Origin: Piezodorus guildinii
Taxonomy: Eukaryota; Arthropoda; Insecta; Hemiptera; Pentatomidae
Reading direction: 5' to 3'
Length of the DNA: 64,000 nucleotides
Assembly: GCA_023052935.1 (NCBI GenBank)
Contig: CM041292.1
Span: forward strand, 176,100,111 to 176,164,110
A program made the position numbers and the translations under genes. How positions within the stretch are numbered: the first letter of the stretch is position 1; each line of letters begins with the position of its first letter. This document shows, in pieces, positions 33,301-44,288 of this stretch. Under the pieces are notes generated by a model. That model worked only from the letters and a program-made list of their open reading frames with translations, ran no database searches and was not told where the DNA came from.

Positions 33301-33887
33301 TTTCTTTTTTCTGAAGTGTATCGTGTCATTATTTACTAAATTCCTTAATCTCACTTGATTTATTCAATAATACGATTGAAAATTTAAATAAATATGAAAA
33401 ACGTTTTTTAACAATGAAAACAAATAGATGGATGATAAGGTGGTGTTCAGGTATATATATATATATATAGACGCATACACTCGTATTTTTTGTAGTCATT
33501 GATAATACATTTTTTTTTATTAGTAATATGTTTTGTAAACCATGTAAAATTGTATGCAAGCCAAATTTTCGGACTCTTTTACAGACACACATTCCAATAA
33601 TGCAAATCACCATAATGATTCCCTTTTTACTGACTGCAATAAACCACAATCGATTTTACGACAAACTGCTTTGACACAGAGAAGCAAACTTGTATAAAAT
33701 ATGTCTGTCACTGACATCCCTGAAATACCTCGGCGCAGGCTAAAGAGGATTTGGAAAGGAGACACCTCCTGACCTCAAAATATTATACTTGATGTGAGGA
33801 GGTTGCACCACTAGGTTCTGCTTTCTGATGCCTGACTATATGATATTAATGAAAGAGGACTCATTTCCTCACTTTTTTACTTTCATT
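33301..33887. other. Mostly unassigned, with a short jockey C-terminal scrap
   Basis: At 33715-33765 a frame reads IPEIPRRRLKRIWKGD, like the IPDNPPRRLKRRWPRD end of element 2 ORF2. The rest, including a TA tract near 33452-33469, shows nothing further. Confidence 0.4.
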
Positions 33888-34115
33888 TTTTTACTTTTAT
33901 ATGAAATATATAGTATGGGAAAGTATGGCGTTCGTGAAAATTTTCGAATTCCAGTTTCCGACGGAAATACACGTTTTAGAGTCCAAATGACCAAGTCCCG
34001 AAAAAAAGGTCTGTATGTCTGTGTGTAAGTGTATGGTAAGTCTAGCGCAAAAACGATAAGTCGTAAGAAACTTAAATTTCATATTTCAGACTACTATACA
34101 TCCGATGTTGTGCAC
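33888..34115 (+). repeat. Repeat family A, 5' end only
   Basis: 'TACTTTTATATGAAATATAT', 'GTATGGGAAAGTATGGCG', 'AAAATTTTCGAATTCCAGTT' and the GT-rich tract near 34012-34032. It stops near 'CATCCGATGTTGTGCACACC'. Confidence 0.8.
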
Positions 34116-34429
34116 ACCAGATTTTTTTATAATAATGGAATAGACTAAAATTTAACATTGGGTCTTCTAATAGCGAAAATTGAAAGATATAAGTAAAGTT
34201 CGGGCTGGAGGAAGTTCTCCATGGCGAGCTTTGAACTTTGCCAAGACCACAGACCACTAACCAGCCTCAATTAAATAGTTTCTCCACCGAAACTTTCCCA
34301 TCTATCATCTAATAGAGTTGCAGTTTACTCTAATGTATTTTATCAATCACAGACTATTACCAGTAACAAAAGGAGATTCCTATAGATATCAGTTGTTTTT
34401 TTATTTAGGAGTTTCCACTTAAGCTAATG

Positions 34430-34830
34430 CTATCTGGAAGGCTTCTCCCTGCAATGTCCTACCTTAGGCCCTGCCTTCCCAAAGACTATGACTTATCATG
34501 TACTCCTCCTTTTCCCCATCCTAGGTCTTCCTCGTCTTCTTATTCCCTCAATCGCCTAAGGTAGACTTCTTTTGTTAATGTTCCTTCTGGTATTCTTTAA
34601 GATTTGTCCATGCCACTACAGGTTTTTATTTGTTTTTTTTTATGACTCCCAGAATGGGTCTTTCAGCCTCCTTATTTTCTCTATTGCTCGTATTTCTTAC
34701 TTCGTCAATTTTTAGTATTCCCGCTGAACGCCTTCAGTAGTCTATTAATCTAACTAAAAGTTTCTTCCTGAGCTTGTTTTTTTTTTTTTTTTTTTTTTAA
34801 GGTCCATGTTTCTGACGTATATGTCATAAT
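34430..34830 (-). pseudogene. Decayed LINE (RTE-like) C-terminal fragment
   Basis: On -, 'AGCATTATGACATATACGTC' gives S-I-M-T-Y-T-S-E-T-W-T, the YGSETWTL motif. It is followed after a break by a stretch reading REEDEEDLGWGKGG-like, in place of the GRPxxxW motif. No frame is open for long, and the 3' end is not identified. Confidence 0.5.
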
Positions 34831-34841
34831 GCTCAGTAATA

Positions 34842-34848
<7 letters not shown>

Positions 34849-34903
<55 letters not shown>

Positions 34904-35160
34904 TAAGGAAAACGGAAGGGAGAGGGGGTGCCGTCATAAAAAAAAAAAAAAAATTACACACTAACAACTGGTACTTATTTCTAATTGTGTGCCGACGTTT
35001 CGGCCTACACCGTGGGCCTTCGTCAGGGATACTGACTCATGGAAGGTGTCTCAAGAAGTGATTTTTGATGACCGCACCCCCCAACCGTCTTCCTCATTCT
35101 ATATTCTCATCAGTTAACTTAACTCCATCATTCTACATATTCATTGATTCTTTCAACTGT
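34849..35160 (-). mobile_element. Insertion with hammerhead-like module and (TA)n end
   Basis: On - the module reads CTGACGA (35026-35020), A, GGCC/GGCC stem (35018-35015 with 35005-35002), GAAACGTCGG (35001-34992). The outer words 'GGTGCCGTCATAAAA' (about 34927) and 'TTTTTGATGACCGCACCCCC' (about 35065) are inverted relative to each other, as in the palindrome at 32.7 kb. The 3' word TCATCAGTTAACTTAACTCC resembles the ends at 32.93 and 55.63 kb. A low-complexity ATATTTAATA at 34839-34848 and 35161-35170 may be the TSD. A (TA)n run (about 34846-34900) forms the left edge. Confidence 0.55.
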
Positions 35161-35170
35161 ATATTTAATA

Positions 35171-35499
35171 AATACAAACAGTGCTGAATAATAATTAAGG
35201 GTGTGAAAATACTTGCGAAGAAGATTTCCAGTTGTAGCACATCAATATTCATTTAAGCTAGTAGATCTCGAGAACATCTACTTTTTACTTAATCGCATAG
35301 GATTATCAGAAATATGTGAGGTTGACAGGTTGCGGACAAGAGGTTTATATGGGCCGGAAGTTTGGAGTTAAAAGTGGTATATCTACTTCCTTATAAATGA
35401 TTTTAATTGTTACGAAGTACAAGATGTATACGAATAAAAACAAGTATTATACGAATCAAAGTGTTGTTCGGCGTGTGCATGTTTTAATTATGCGAATAG
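35171..35499. other. No recognisable feature
   Basis: Spacer before the mariner remnant. The mariner terminal repeat on this side could lie within it, but I could not identify one. Confidence 0.4.
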
Positions 35500-35514
35500 T
35501 CAAGTCTAGAGAGT

Positions 35515-36345
35515 CAAGCCGCGTGCGCAAGTAGTTCCCAATTGAACCCCTTGATCGTATCTATGACCCGTTTTGCTTGTGTGTGAGGGGGCATTATCAT
35601 GAAGCAAAATGACAACATGTTGTATTTTTTCCGCTCGTTTTCACGTGTTGTTCAATTTAAATCGATCATTTATTGTTGATAGCTATCAGTATAAACGGTT
35701 TCGCCAGGTTTTAGTAGCTCATAATATAATATACCTTTTTGATCCAACCAAACGCACAGCAAGGTTTTCTTTCCGAAACGTTTAGGCCTTGCAATGGGTG
35801 TTGATGGTTCGCCTGGATTCACCCATGTTTTACGACTCTTAGGATATTGAAAATATATCCATTTTTCATCACCTGTCACTATTCGACGAAGAAATGATAT
35901 TCTTTTACATATAACAAACAGCATTTGACAAGTGTTTTTTAGATTGTCTTGCTGTCTTTCATCAGTTAATGTGGTACCCATTTTCCCACATTCTGAATCT
36001 TTTCCATAGCTTTCAGACAAAGAGATACTGCTTTTTCTTCACATTGTTCCGCGATTTCTTGTTGTGTCTGAGTATCGTCGTCATTCAATTAGGATTGCAA
36101 GTCTTTGTCATTAAACTTTTTCGGTCGCTTCTTACACGCTTCTCGTTTTTCACGTCCAAATCACCACTTTTAAATTGTTTAAGCTACTCATAGTATTGAG
36201 TTTTACCGAAAGTATTTCCACCATATGCTTCGAATAGCTTTCTGCAGCAGTTTTCTTCAAATTATTGGAGAAAACTAATGCTGTCCGCAAATCATAGTTC
36301 GTAGGCACAAAACTCGACTTGTTTGATGTTGTAGAAAAATATACT
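35515..36345 (-). pseudogene. mariner-family transposase remnant
   Basis: A cut-and-paste DNA transposase of the Tc1/mariner group. The best open part (35670-36020) reads ...RIVTGDEKWIYF..., KTWVNPGEPSTPIARP, KKTLLCVWLDQKGILYYELL, KPGETVYTDSYQQ. This includes the first catalytic Asp in the GDEKW motif. Downstream in another frame LLHDNAPSH (about 35600-35625) holds the second Asp. The third Asp region is missing. Upstream, N-terminal helix-turn-helix pieces such as EAYGGNTFGKTQYYE and LKQFKSGD appear in broken frames up to about 36330. Frameshifts and loss of the DDD C terminus make it dead. Terminal inverted repeats were not found. Confidence 0.85.
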
Positions 36346-36477
36346 GATGTTTGATACTTAGGTTATATTATGTGTTGACAAACTTCGTCAGCTGTTGAAG
36401 CTTAAGACAAACAGTTGTTAGAGCTTAGACAAACTTCGTCAACTGTCAAAGCAGAGTTGTTGTAGTAATTGGTACCT
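36346..36477. other. Short direct repeat near the mariner end
   Basis: 'GACAAACTTCGTCAGCTGTT' near 36374 and 'GACAAACTTCGTCAACTGTC' near 36430 form two diverged direct copies about 56 bp apart. Role unknown. Confidence 0.4.
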
Positions 36478-36620
36478 TCGAGCAAGTTTCTTGTCTTAAG
36501 TCTCTTGTATGAGGATTCCAAGTAAGACGTTTGTCAAGATGGAGTCCTAGGTTTCGGATTTGTTCGACAAGAATGAGTGAGGTGTTATTAAAGGATACAG
36601 TGGGGCAGGACTCAGTAATA
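36478..36620 (-). pseudogene. jockey ORF2 fragment
   Basis: On - it encodes the SFNNTSLILVEQIRNLGLHL- and LTWNPHTRDL-like part of the reverse transcriptase just after the catalytic core. It is parallel to 18530-18670 of element 2 ('GTTTCTTGTCTTAAGTCTC', 'AAGACGTTTGTCAAGATGGA'). Truncated at both sides. Confidence 0.75.
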
Positions 36621-36629
36621 TACTATTGT

Positions 36630-36860
36630 TGATTTTTCTTGTTTTGGAGATAGTGTTTCGGTTCCACAGCACCAATTGGAGCTTTGATACAGTTTTCTTT
36701 AGCATCTAAATTTTTTCTTTTTATTTCTATATACATTTCAATTATGGAACCAAGATATTAAAATGTCTGACCATTTTTAGAACAATATTCAGTTCGATCT
36801 CCTCATTATTGAATGCCCTTTGTTCCGCTTTCTCATATTAAAAAACTGGCCCTAATCGCT
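36630..36860 (-). pseudogene. Possible LINE remnant
   Basis: On - a frame with KTINEEY, GPVFKYEKAEQRAFNNEEIELNI and VRHFNILVP resembles the stretch before the YLGS motif of RTE-type RT. It is short and broken, and the assignment is weak. Confidence 0.3.
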
Positions 36861-39609
36861 GGTACTCTTCATTTAATCGTCTTAATGTATATCAAGAATT
36901 CTCTGTGTCCTGTGCAACGACGACATGTTCATATGTGGAGAATAAGTTATATAGGAACATATATTCTTTTTAATGAAGCCACATGGGATCGAATTCTATT
37001 CTCCATGCTTTTAAATAAATATAATATAAAAAACTTAAATAATTTTCTTTAAATTTTATTTTAATATTATAATCATAGTAATGCTATTTGCAAACGTAAA
37101 AAAAAAAAAAAATTATAGAAATGAGTTTTCTTTCATAAACATGACATGGTCAGGCATGAGAAAGCAGAACCCAGTGGTGCATCCTCCTCAAACAAAGCAT
37201 AATCATGTCATTAGGTCAGGATGTGTCTCTCACCCAATTTCTTTTCAGCCTGCGCCGCATTATTTTAGGGATTTCAACAGCAGACATGTATTATACAGGT
37301 TTTCTTTTGTGTTAATAAAGTTTGTCGTGAAATCGATTGTAAGTTATTCGAATGTTGTTTATTTGTAAGTTAAAATGGAATTATTATAGTGGTTTGCATT
37401 ATTCGAAGTGTCTATAAGAGAGTCCGAAAATTTAGCAAGCATAAAAAAAAAAAAAATATTGTACCAAAATATTATTACTACATTAAAATTGATCATTAAA
37501 GAATACAAAAATACGTCCATCCGGATTTTTAAATAAATTAATTACAATAATAATACATTTTTACAAAATACGTGTGATATATACTTATATTCTCGCATCC
37601 AAAACGGCTTGACCGATTCTTATTAATTTTGTTATATATAGTTATTGTTTGGTATGAAAATAGGTCTGAAAAATATTTTATGCCACTAGGTAAATTGGGT
37701 GTCACCATTCAGAAAAAAAAAAATGTAATCATTTATTTTTTTGGCATAAAAAATACCTGTAATATGAAATTGTCACCTTCCTTCTTTCATCCTCACATTA
37801 ATTTTTTTATCTGAGTAATATCTTAATAATTTAACTGTCGTTAGTTTTCCAAAAATCTGGACGAAATAATTAGTATAAAGTAACGTCAAAATATATAACG
37901 TCAAAATAAAGTTTTATTTTATAATCAATGAATACAATCTATATACAAAGAACGGTTATTAATATTTAGTTAGGTGAATGGTAAAGGGTAAAATTAATAG
38001 TGGCTGAAAAGCTAGAGATGATTGATGGACAGAAATGGGTTTCTCAAAGCGTTTCTGAAAATGGTAGGATAGTTGATAGAGGTTTCGGTATAAGAAGCAT
38101 ATTCTATGAGAGGCTAGAATAAATGGCTAGCCTGCCGAATGGTATTCAAACCGTGAGTGTGTTTGGCAGTATCTGAACTAATGGAAAGTCTAGGTTAATC
38201 CGTAGCCTTTGCCATTTCTCAGCTGTATAACAACTATAGAAAACCAAAAAAATATTATTTAAAATATGTATTTCTTATGGACTAGCGAACAATAGATATT
38301 TCTATATATAATCTAATTTTATTTCCCAGTTAGGAGAAAAAAAATTAGCTGACAGATTGATGAAGTATAGAAGGAAAAAAAAATTAGACATCGGTACATT
38401 TGGAATTTTTTTTCATTAAAACCAATAAAGTTCATAAATGTCACTTCCTAGCGACAAATAAACAAAAATCTCCATTAAATTTTTTATAAGGAAATTGTAT
38501 AAATTATACGATTAACACTAACCGAGCTAGAGCTTGTCAAAATTAATGCATTTTCAAAGGCGCACAGTGGAAAATATGACAGATTTAGGTGGGGAAAATT
38601 TTGAAACTTGTCCATATTTATCCTCTAGGGTCCCAGATTACGGAAAAAAATATGAAAAAAATTATAAAAACTAATCAATTTTTTGACACGGTTGACGAGC
38701 GCGCAGTGGTCAAACATCAAATATATTTGCTAAAATCTAAAACTTCCCTAAATTTTACGTTTGAAGTCTCAGAATACGAAAAAAAAACTAATTATGGCTC
38801 GAAGTTGCTGAAACCTTAATATGTGTATTTTATAACATTAAGGAAACTCTTTAAATTATAGATTGCAAATATTGGAGTGTTTTTGTAATATTTAAAGACT
38901 AGAAGGATGAAACGAATCCTACAAACAAATCATTGGGGTAATTCTACAGGCAGATTGCAATGTATATTTAATAGCGAGTTTGGAAATATAATGTCTTACC
39001 TGTCTCAGCAATGTCCATTGTTAAATAAAAGCAAAAAGACTTTGAGCTAAACACACCTTGAACACAATAAATGGACATCGAATAAAGGTAATCCAAAGCC
39101 GGTTATTTGGAACTGATGCGAACCAGAATGATTCACTCATTTACTATTTATTGGTAAACACGGTATGGCGGGAAATATTAGTATTAAGGGCATTGCCAAC
39201 TAATAATAAAAAGGTGAAGCACTGGAAATTCCAAACTTTTGACTTGACGATTGTCGAACTAAATTGGTGATTTTGCTCAGTGTGAGGCGGGTGAAAAAGT
39301 TACACAATACAAAACTAATCCAGCTAAAAGACATAACCAATTCAATATTTACAATTATGCATCTAATAAACTCTTTATCATTTGTTCTGGGGTATCTAAT
39401 TACGTACTAATCTCGGCTACTTAATTGTCAAAATCTAATATTCTCTGAATTCATTGTATTAATAATAAATATAAATTCACAAAAAAATAAAACATTAATT
39501 ATTCACTGCTACACCTCTCTAGTCTGATTAATTTTCTCTTGGTCAATTTTTTAAAATATAAATGTAAGAGAATAATAATTTAATGAGCTAAGTAACTATA
39601 TTTTAAAAA
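36861..39609. other. No recognisable feature
   Basis: About 2.7 kb of AT-rich DNA with many short A and T runs. No open frame with a recognisable motif and no clear copy of families A-E. Frames of 60-95 codons here lack family resemblance and sit in low-complexity sequence. This is the longest stretch I cannot explain. Confidence 0.45.
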
Positions 39610-40190
39610 ATCTAGTGTGAGCGACATACCATTTTTCACTTACGTCGGATGTTAAAATCAACTTAAGAACTACTAAATAAAGTTTAATTTTAAAGAGATT
39701 AAAGGTTTAAGGAGTTATATTCGATTCCGTTGGAAAACATACGTTTTATATAAAATAATATAACAATATAAATGGTTTCTCTTATAGTTCTTTCTCTTTG
39801 GGAGATCACACTCACGTTTCTCGATGCATTTTATAGAGTAGGATTATTACTCCCTACGCCTAATTTTGTGAGTGGCCACCATTTGCTGACGGGTCTCACT
39901 TACCCGTACACTGTGAGTGAATCCCCATTTAATTACATCCTTATAAAAGCCCCGCCGGGACTGGGATTCGAACTCACAACCTCTAGCATGAGAGGCTAGC
40001 GCGCCAGTCACTCAGCCACGAGCACCCCATTCGAACTTGTAGTTGTATTAAATATGAAATTTAAATTTCGTAAAACTTACCACACACTTAAACACAGAAC
40101 ATTTCGCGCGACGTGGTTATTTGGACTTATAAAACGTATATTTTCGCTACAGTCGAATTCGAAAATTTCGATACCTTCCCTTATTATTTA
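39610..40190 (-). repeat. Repeat family A copy, interrupted by SINE-2
   Basis: Opens with 'CATTTTTCACTTACGTCGG' and 'TGTTAAAATCAACTTAAG'. A SINE at 39772-40029 intervenes. It then continues with 'TTAAATATGAAATTTAAATT', 'CTTACCACACAC' and 'CGAATTCGAAAATTTCGAT'. The middle third of the family is missing. Confidence 0.65.
39772..40029 (-). repeat. SINE-2 copy, tRNA-derived
   Basis: On - GGTGCTCGTGGCTGAGTGAC-TGG (A-box) and GAGTTCGAATCCC (B-box), with the remainder of a tRNA-like cloverleaf, form the head. A body follows to about 39772. The same head occurs on + at 42493-42567. Pol III-driven SINE by structure. It is not a true tRNA gene because the anticodon arm does not fold cleanly and a long body follows. 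Confidence 0.75.
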
Positions 40191-40808
40191 TTCAATCAAA
40201 CTAAAACCATATACAATATTATAATTATGTTCTTTCCGGGTGAAAACATCTCTTAATTAGCCTCATAAAAATAGATCTGGACCATTAATATCTTAGTTTA
40301 TACTTTGATAATAAAATAGGGAGGCTAAAAAGAAAAATGACATTATCCTTTAGTTTTTAAAGGATACAGCTTTTCTTTTCTCTTAAAATGCAATCTCTTG
40401 CATAAATGATGAGCTTCCGTGAAACAAAAGGCTTTTTAATAAAAATTCCTCTTTGATATAAAAGATCTTTCTTTATTAATTTTTTTTCTTTATACACAAT
40501 GTGAAGAATATATTTAGCTTAAATCGATTATTTAAATATATTTAATATTTAAACAGTTGTTATCTATGTATATTATCTCTTCTCTTTATATACAAAATGA
40601 TACCACAATTCCTGGTTTCCGCAAACTCTTATGAACTCTTTCAAAACCACTGGAATGGTTCTGATACGTTTTTTTACTATTATTCAGGGCATTCTTTCTA
40701 GAAGGTTTAAAAGTACAATAAATTTCAATTTAGCTTCTTTAAACGGTAAAAATAAACTTTCTGAAACCGTCATAAAAAATTATCCCTGAAAGATAAGTAG
40801 TAATATAG
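39955..40808 (+). repeat. Left arm of large inverted repeat
   Basis: 854 bp, reverse-complementary to 41713-42567 with only scattered substitutions. It contains the SINE-2 head, the 5' part of family A, and an unidentified repeat ('ATTCCTGGTTTCCGCAAACT') that recurs near 55160. The outer boundary falls just beyond the SINE B-box. Confidence 0.9.
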
Positions 40809-41131
40809 ACTTTAGAGAAGTTGTTATACAATATATAAAGACATTTTTCAAGTTATTATAAACTTTATTTTAGATATTAAATAGTTATAAACTTATTAGG
40901 ATAGGCAGCTTTGTTTTCTAATAATAAATTTGAAATGAGCAAGAAAAACAAGAAAGAACAAGAATAAAAATACTTTAATAAGCAAATTGTATGGCTTTGT
41001 TTTAAGTATATGTTTATTTCAAGTGTTATGAAATAAAAAAAAATTATCGTGGGACCGACTCTCCTTAGAATAATCAACAATGTCTTGTTACTTAAAAAAA
41101 AGAAAGAAAAAACATACATATATATATATAC

Positions 41132-41201
<70 letters not shown>

Positions 41202-41712
41202 ATATTCATACAATACAAAGATCAAATATTCATGTATATAAATCTTTGCAAATTTATACTATATATATACCTATATTTTACAATGGAATGGAAGATGGTG
41301 ATACGAGTAGATAGTGGACCTACACTGATATGTTGAGTTTTATCTAAATCGTAAGACCCTTATTTGAGAAAACCGTAATATGCATCTTATAAAGTGGTTC
41401 TTCTTGTTTGCCGATTTTGATGATGAAGTCGCTCTAATATTTCGGGCGTATAGTTGTCTTAAATATGAAGTATCAGTTTCGTACTATTCATTTCCGTGCT
41501 GGACTTACCACACGCAGACCTTCAGGGAATCCTAAAACGTCTATCTCAGGTGAAAACAGGAATTATAAAATTTTCACGATCGCAATACTTTCTCTTGCTA
41601 TATATTTCATATATAGGTAAATAAGGATACAAATATATTAGAAAACTATTGTAGTTAGTGACTATTTTACTTCCAAGAATACAGTTAATTTTTCTATTGG
41701 CATCCATAAATT
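40809..41712. other. Spacer of the large inverted repeat
   Basis: About 900 bp. It holds a long TA run (about 41118-41187) followed by (CA)n, and a family A 5' part on - at 41365-41640. No gene. Confidence 0.6.
41365..41640 (-). repeat. Repeat family A, 5' part
   Basis: 'CATCTTATAAAGTGGTTCTT', 'GTATAGTTGTCTTAAATATG', 'TTACCACACGCAGACC', 'TTTTCACGATCGCAATACTT' and 'TATATTTCATATATAGG'. Confidence 0.75.
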
Positions 41713-42567
41713 CTATATTACTACTTATATTTCAGGGATAATTTTTTATGACGGTTTCAGAAAGTTTATTTTTACTGTTTAAAGAAGCTAAATTGAAATT
41801 TATTGCACTTTTAAACCTTCTAGAAAGAATGCCCTGAATAATAGTAAAAAAACGTATCAGAACCATTCCAGTGGTTTTGAAAGAGTTCATAAGAGTTTGC
41901 GGAAACCAGGAATTGTGGTATCATTTTGTATATAAAGAGAAGAGATAATATACATAGATAACAGCTGTTTAAATATTAAATATATTTAAATAATCGATTT
42001 AAGCTAAATATATTCTTAACATTGTGAATTAAGAAAAAAATTAATAAAGAAAGATCTTTTATATCAAAGAGAAATTTTTATTAAAAAGCCTTTTGTTTCA
42101 CGGAAGCTCATCATTTATGCAAGAGATTGCATTTTAAGAAGAAAGAAAAGCTGTATCCTTTAAAAACTAAAGGATAATGTCATTTTTCTTTTTAGCCTCC
42201 CTATTTTATTATCAAAGTATAAACTAAAATATTAATGGTCCAGATCTATTTTTATGAGGCTAATTAAGGGATGTTTTCACCCGGGAAGAATATAAATATA
42301 ATATTGTATATGGTTTCAGTTTGATTGAATAAATAATAAGGGAAGGTATCGAAATTTTCGAATTCGACTTTTTAACGAAAATATACGTTTAATAAGTCCA
42401 AATAACCACGTTGCGCGAAATGTTCTGTGTTTAAGTGTGTGGTAAGTGTTACGAAATTTAAATTTCATATTTAATACAACTACAAGTTCAAATGGGGTGC
42501 TCGTGGCTGAGTGACTGGCGCGCTAGTCTCTCATGCTAGAGGTTGTGAGTTCGAATCCCAGTCCCGG
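41713..42567 (-). repeat. Right arm of large inverted repeat
   Basis: Mirror of 39955-40808. Its outer end again lies in a SINE-2 head (42493-42567), now on +, and its inner end reads CTATATTACTACTTATATTT. Differences to the left arm are few and mainly single bases, pointing to a relatively recent duplication or to ongoing gene conversion. Confidence 0.9.
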
Positions 42568-42800
42568 CTGATTTGATTGTTGTGGCTGATTCCTGATTAT
42601 TCCACCTATAACCTTTACTTTACTTAGCACTTATACCCCTTTCTCTAGACTATTTTTAATATCAACCTACCTTCTCCTAACGGAAATCCTGTCTACGCAC
42701 TTAAATGTGAGTGAAAGAGAATATCTTGGAGAATTAATTTAATTAGAATTTGAAAGAGGGCTCTAAAGGGCAAAGTAAATGAACTAAAATGGTTTTATCC
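42493..42800 (+). repeat. SINE-2 head plus different downstream sequence
   Basis: The tRNA-like head (GGTGCTCGTGGCTGAGTGAC ... GAGTTCGAATCCC) matches 39957-40029. Beyond CCCGG the sequence no longer matches the left SINE body. 'GCTGATTCCTGATTATTCCA' and 'CCTATAA' after it resemble the outer sequence of the palindromic insertion at 53.1-53.3 kb. Confidence 0.6.
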
Positions 42801-43065
42801 TGAAAAGTATCCTTATTTAGAGAGAGCCACGTTCCGGCGGGACCAAATAAACAGGACCACGAGTAGTCTATTTAATTATCACCCATCAAACTAAATTTCG
42901 AATAATATTCTTCTATCATGAGGTTTCAACTTTCCCAAACACCTGTTAGCAATAATATTGAATCGCTAAATTGTGATTTATTTGTACAAAATAAAATAAT
43001 ATTACTGAAGAAAGATGCTAAGATAACATTATCTCTAAATCTCCAACATTTATTATTACTTCCAC
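42801..43065. other. No recognisable feature
   Basis: Spacer without recognised features. Confidence 0.4.
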
Positions 43066-43182
43066 TTACTAATATAGTAAGGGAAAGTATTGCGATCGTG
43101 AGTAAATGACGATATGTTAATTTTCCTTCTAAAGTACCGCGGAGGTAAGTAATAGTCTTGTGTTCCGCGCACCAGATTTTGT
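43066..43182 (+). repeat. Internally deleted family A copy
   Basis: The family's 5' words (ATATAGTAAGGGAAAGTATT, GCGATCGTGA) are joined within about 40 bp to its 3' words (CGGAGGTAAGTAATAGTC, TTCCGCGCACCAGAT). Roughly 0.8 kb of the interior is missing. Confidence 0.7.
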
Positions 43183-43189
43183 TACATAC

Positions 43190-43460
43190 CCGTATATGAA
43201 ATAAATATAGCGATGAATATATGATGTAAGTATAGCGATTGTAAATTTCAATTTTCAACTAGACACACGAGTCTCTCGAATACAAACAATTAAGTGTATC
43301 TATATCTAAGTATATGTTAAGATTAGCTTTAAAATGACAAACAAAAAAACATAGGACTAGAATATATTTCTTAACAGTTCTTACGAATTTGGTTTAACTC
43401 TTTTGTGAATATTAAATTAAATCAGCTTTAACATAGACATGACTTAAACGTAGATTTATT
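43190..43460 (+). repeat. Degenerate family A 5' part
   Basis: 'TATATGAAATAAATATAGCG', 'AAATTTCAATTTTCAACT' and 'AATTTGGTTTAACTC' track family A at low similarity. Confidence 0.4.
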
Positions 43461-43504
43461 TATTTTTTCCTTTCTCTAATGAACCTTCGGTGTTCAATGG
43501 AGTG

Positions 43505-43690
43505 AGATTAGTTGACTGTGTGTATATATATATATATATACACATGTATGTGTATATATATATATATAATATATATATATATATACATATATATAGGCGA
43601 GAAGTTGGTTCCGGGTCCTCTCATAATGACAATTAATTGAGTATAAAACTTAATTTATTTGTGCCTACGTTTCGACCTAAATTTAATACA
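43505..43690 (-). mobile_element. Hammerhead-like module locus, partial, with TA tracts
   Basis: On - GAAACGTAGGCACAAATAAA (from 43673 down) and, further on, AACCAACTTCTCGCC. This matches the locus at 62085-62215, including TGACTGTGTGTAT on its far side. The hairpin partner strand is missing here. TA-rich tracts at about 43522-43596 interrupt it. Confidence 0.5.
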
Positions 43691-43699
43691 AAATACAAT

Positions 43700-44029
43700 C
43701 TTCGTTGTTGTTACTAGACAATTAAATATTGATGAAAAATGAGTAAATATGGAATCCTATACGATTTGGTAACCTACTTAAGGATAAAACTGCAGAGATT
43801 CCTTTTTTTTTTTTTTTACAATAGAAAGTATAATGCTTCTTTATGATTTTAATTTTTGATATAGATATCACTGGTATTGTATATTAGGTATATTAAAATT
43901 AAGAAAAATAAAAAACAAAAAAACATCTAAAGCAAACATATTTACAATGGCATCTCACTTCAAAGCAGATTAAGATGTTTTATCTTTAAACAATATGTTG
44001 AACGTCAAAATTATTTTCTATGCCAATTT
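43700..44029. other. No recognisable feature
   Basis: AT-rich, with a 15-base T-run at about 43804. Confidence 0.4.
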
Positions 44030-44288
44030 TTTTCAGGTCAGAAAAAACATGTTTTCACCTTTCTCCTTGACTTAAATATTGAGTTCCTTCAACTTACATA
44101 TTTACCCGGTGTTTATCAATGCTGATAAGACATGATTGATTGTTTAAAATTTACAAAATTAAAGATACCTAAGAGAAAAAAAAAATCGGCATTTAAGCCC
44201 TGTCATACTATTTGAATCAGAATGAAGACCATATCGTATTAATGCTTAATATATTTTACATAGATATATATAGTTTAATTAAAATCGT

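Noticed and set aside
39957..40029. Functional tRNA gene
   Set aside because: A and B boxes are present, but the anticodon arm does not form a normal 7-base loop, and the head is followed by a SINE body and present in two repeat contexts.
41118..41187. TA run as a replication or recombination site
   Set aside because: Simple (TA)n tracts occur at least seven times in the window; nothing specific supports such a role here.
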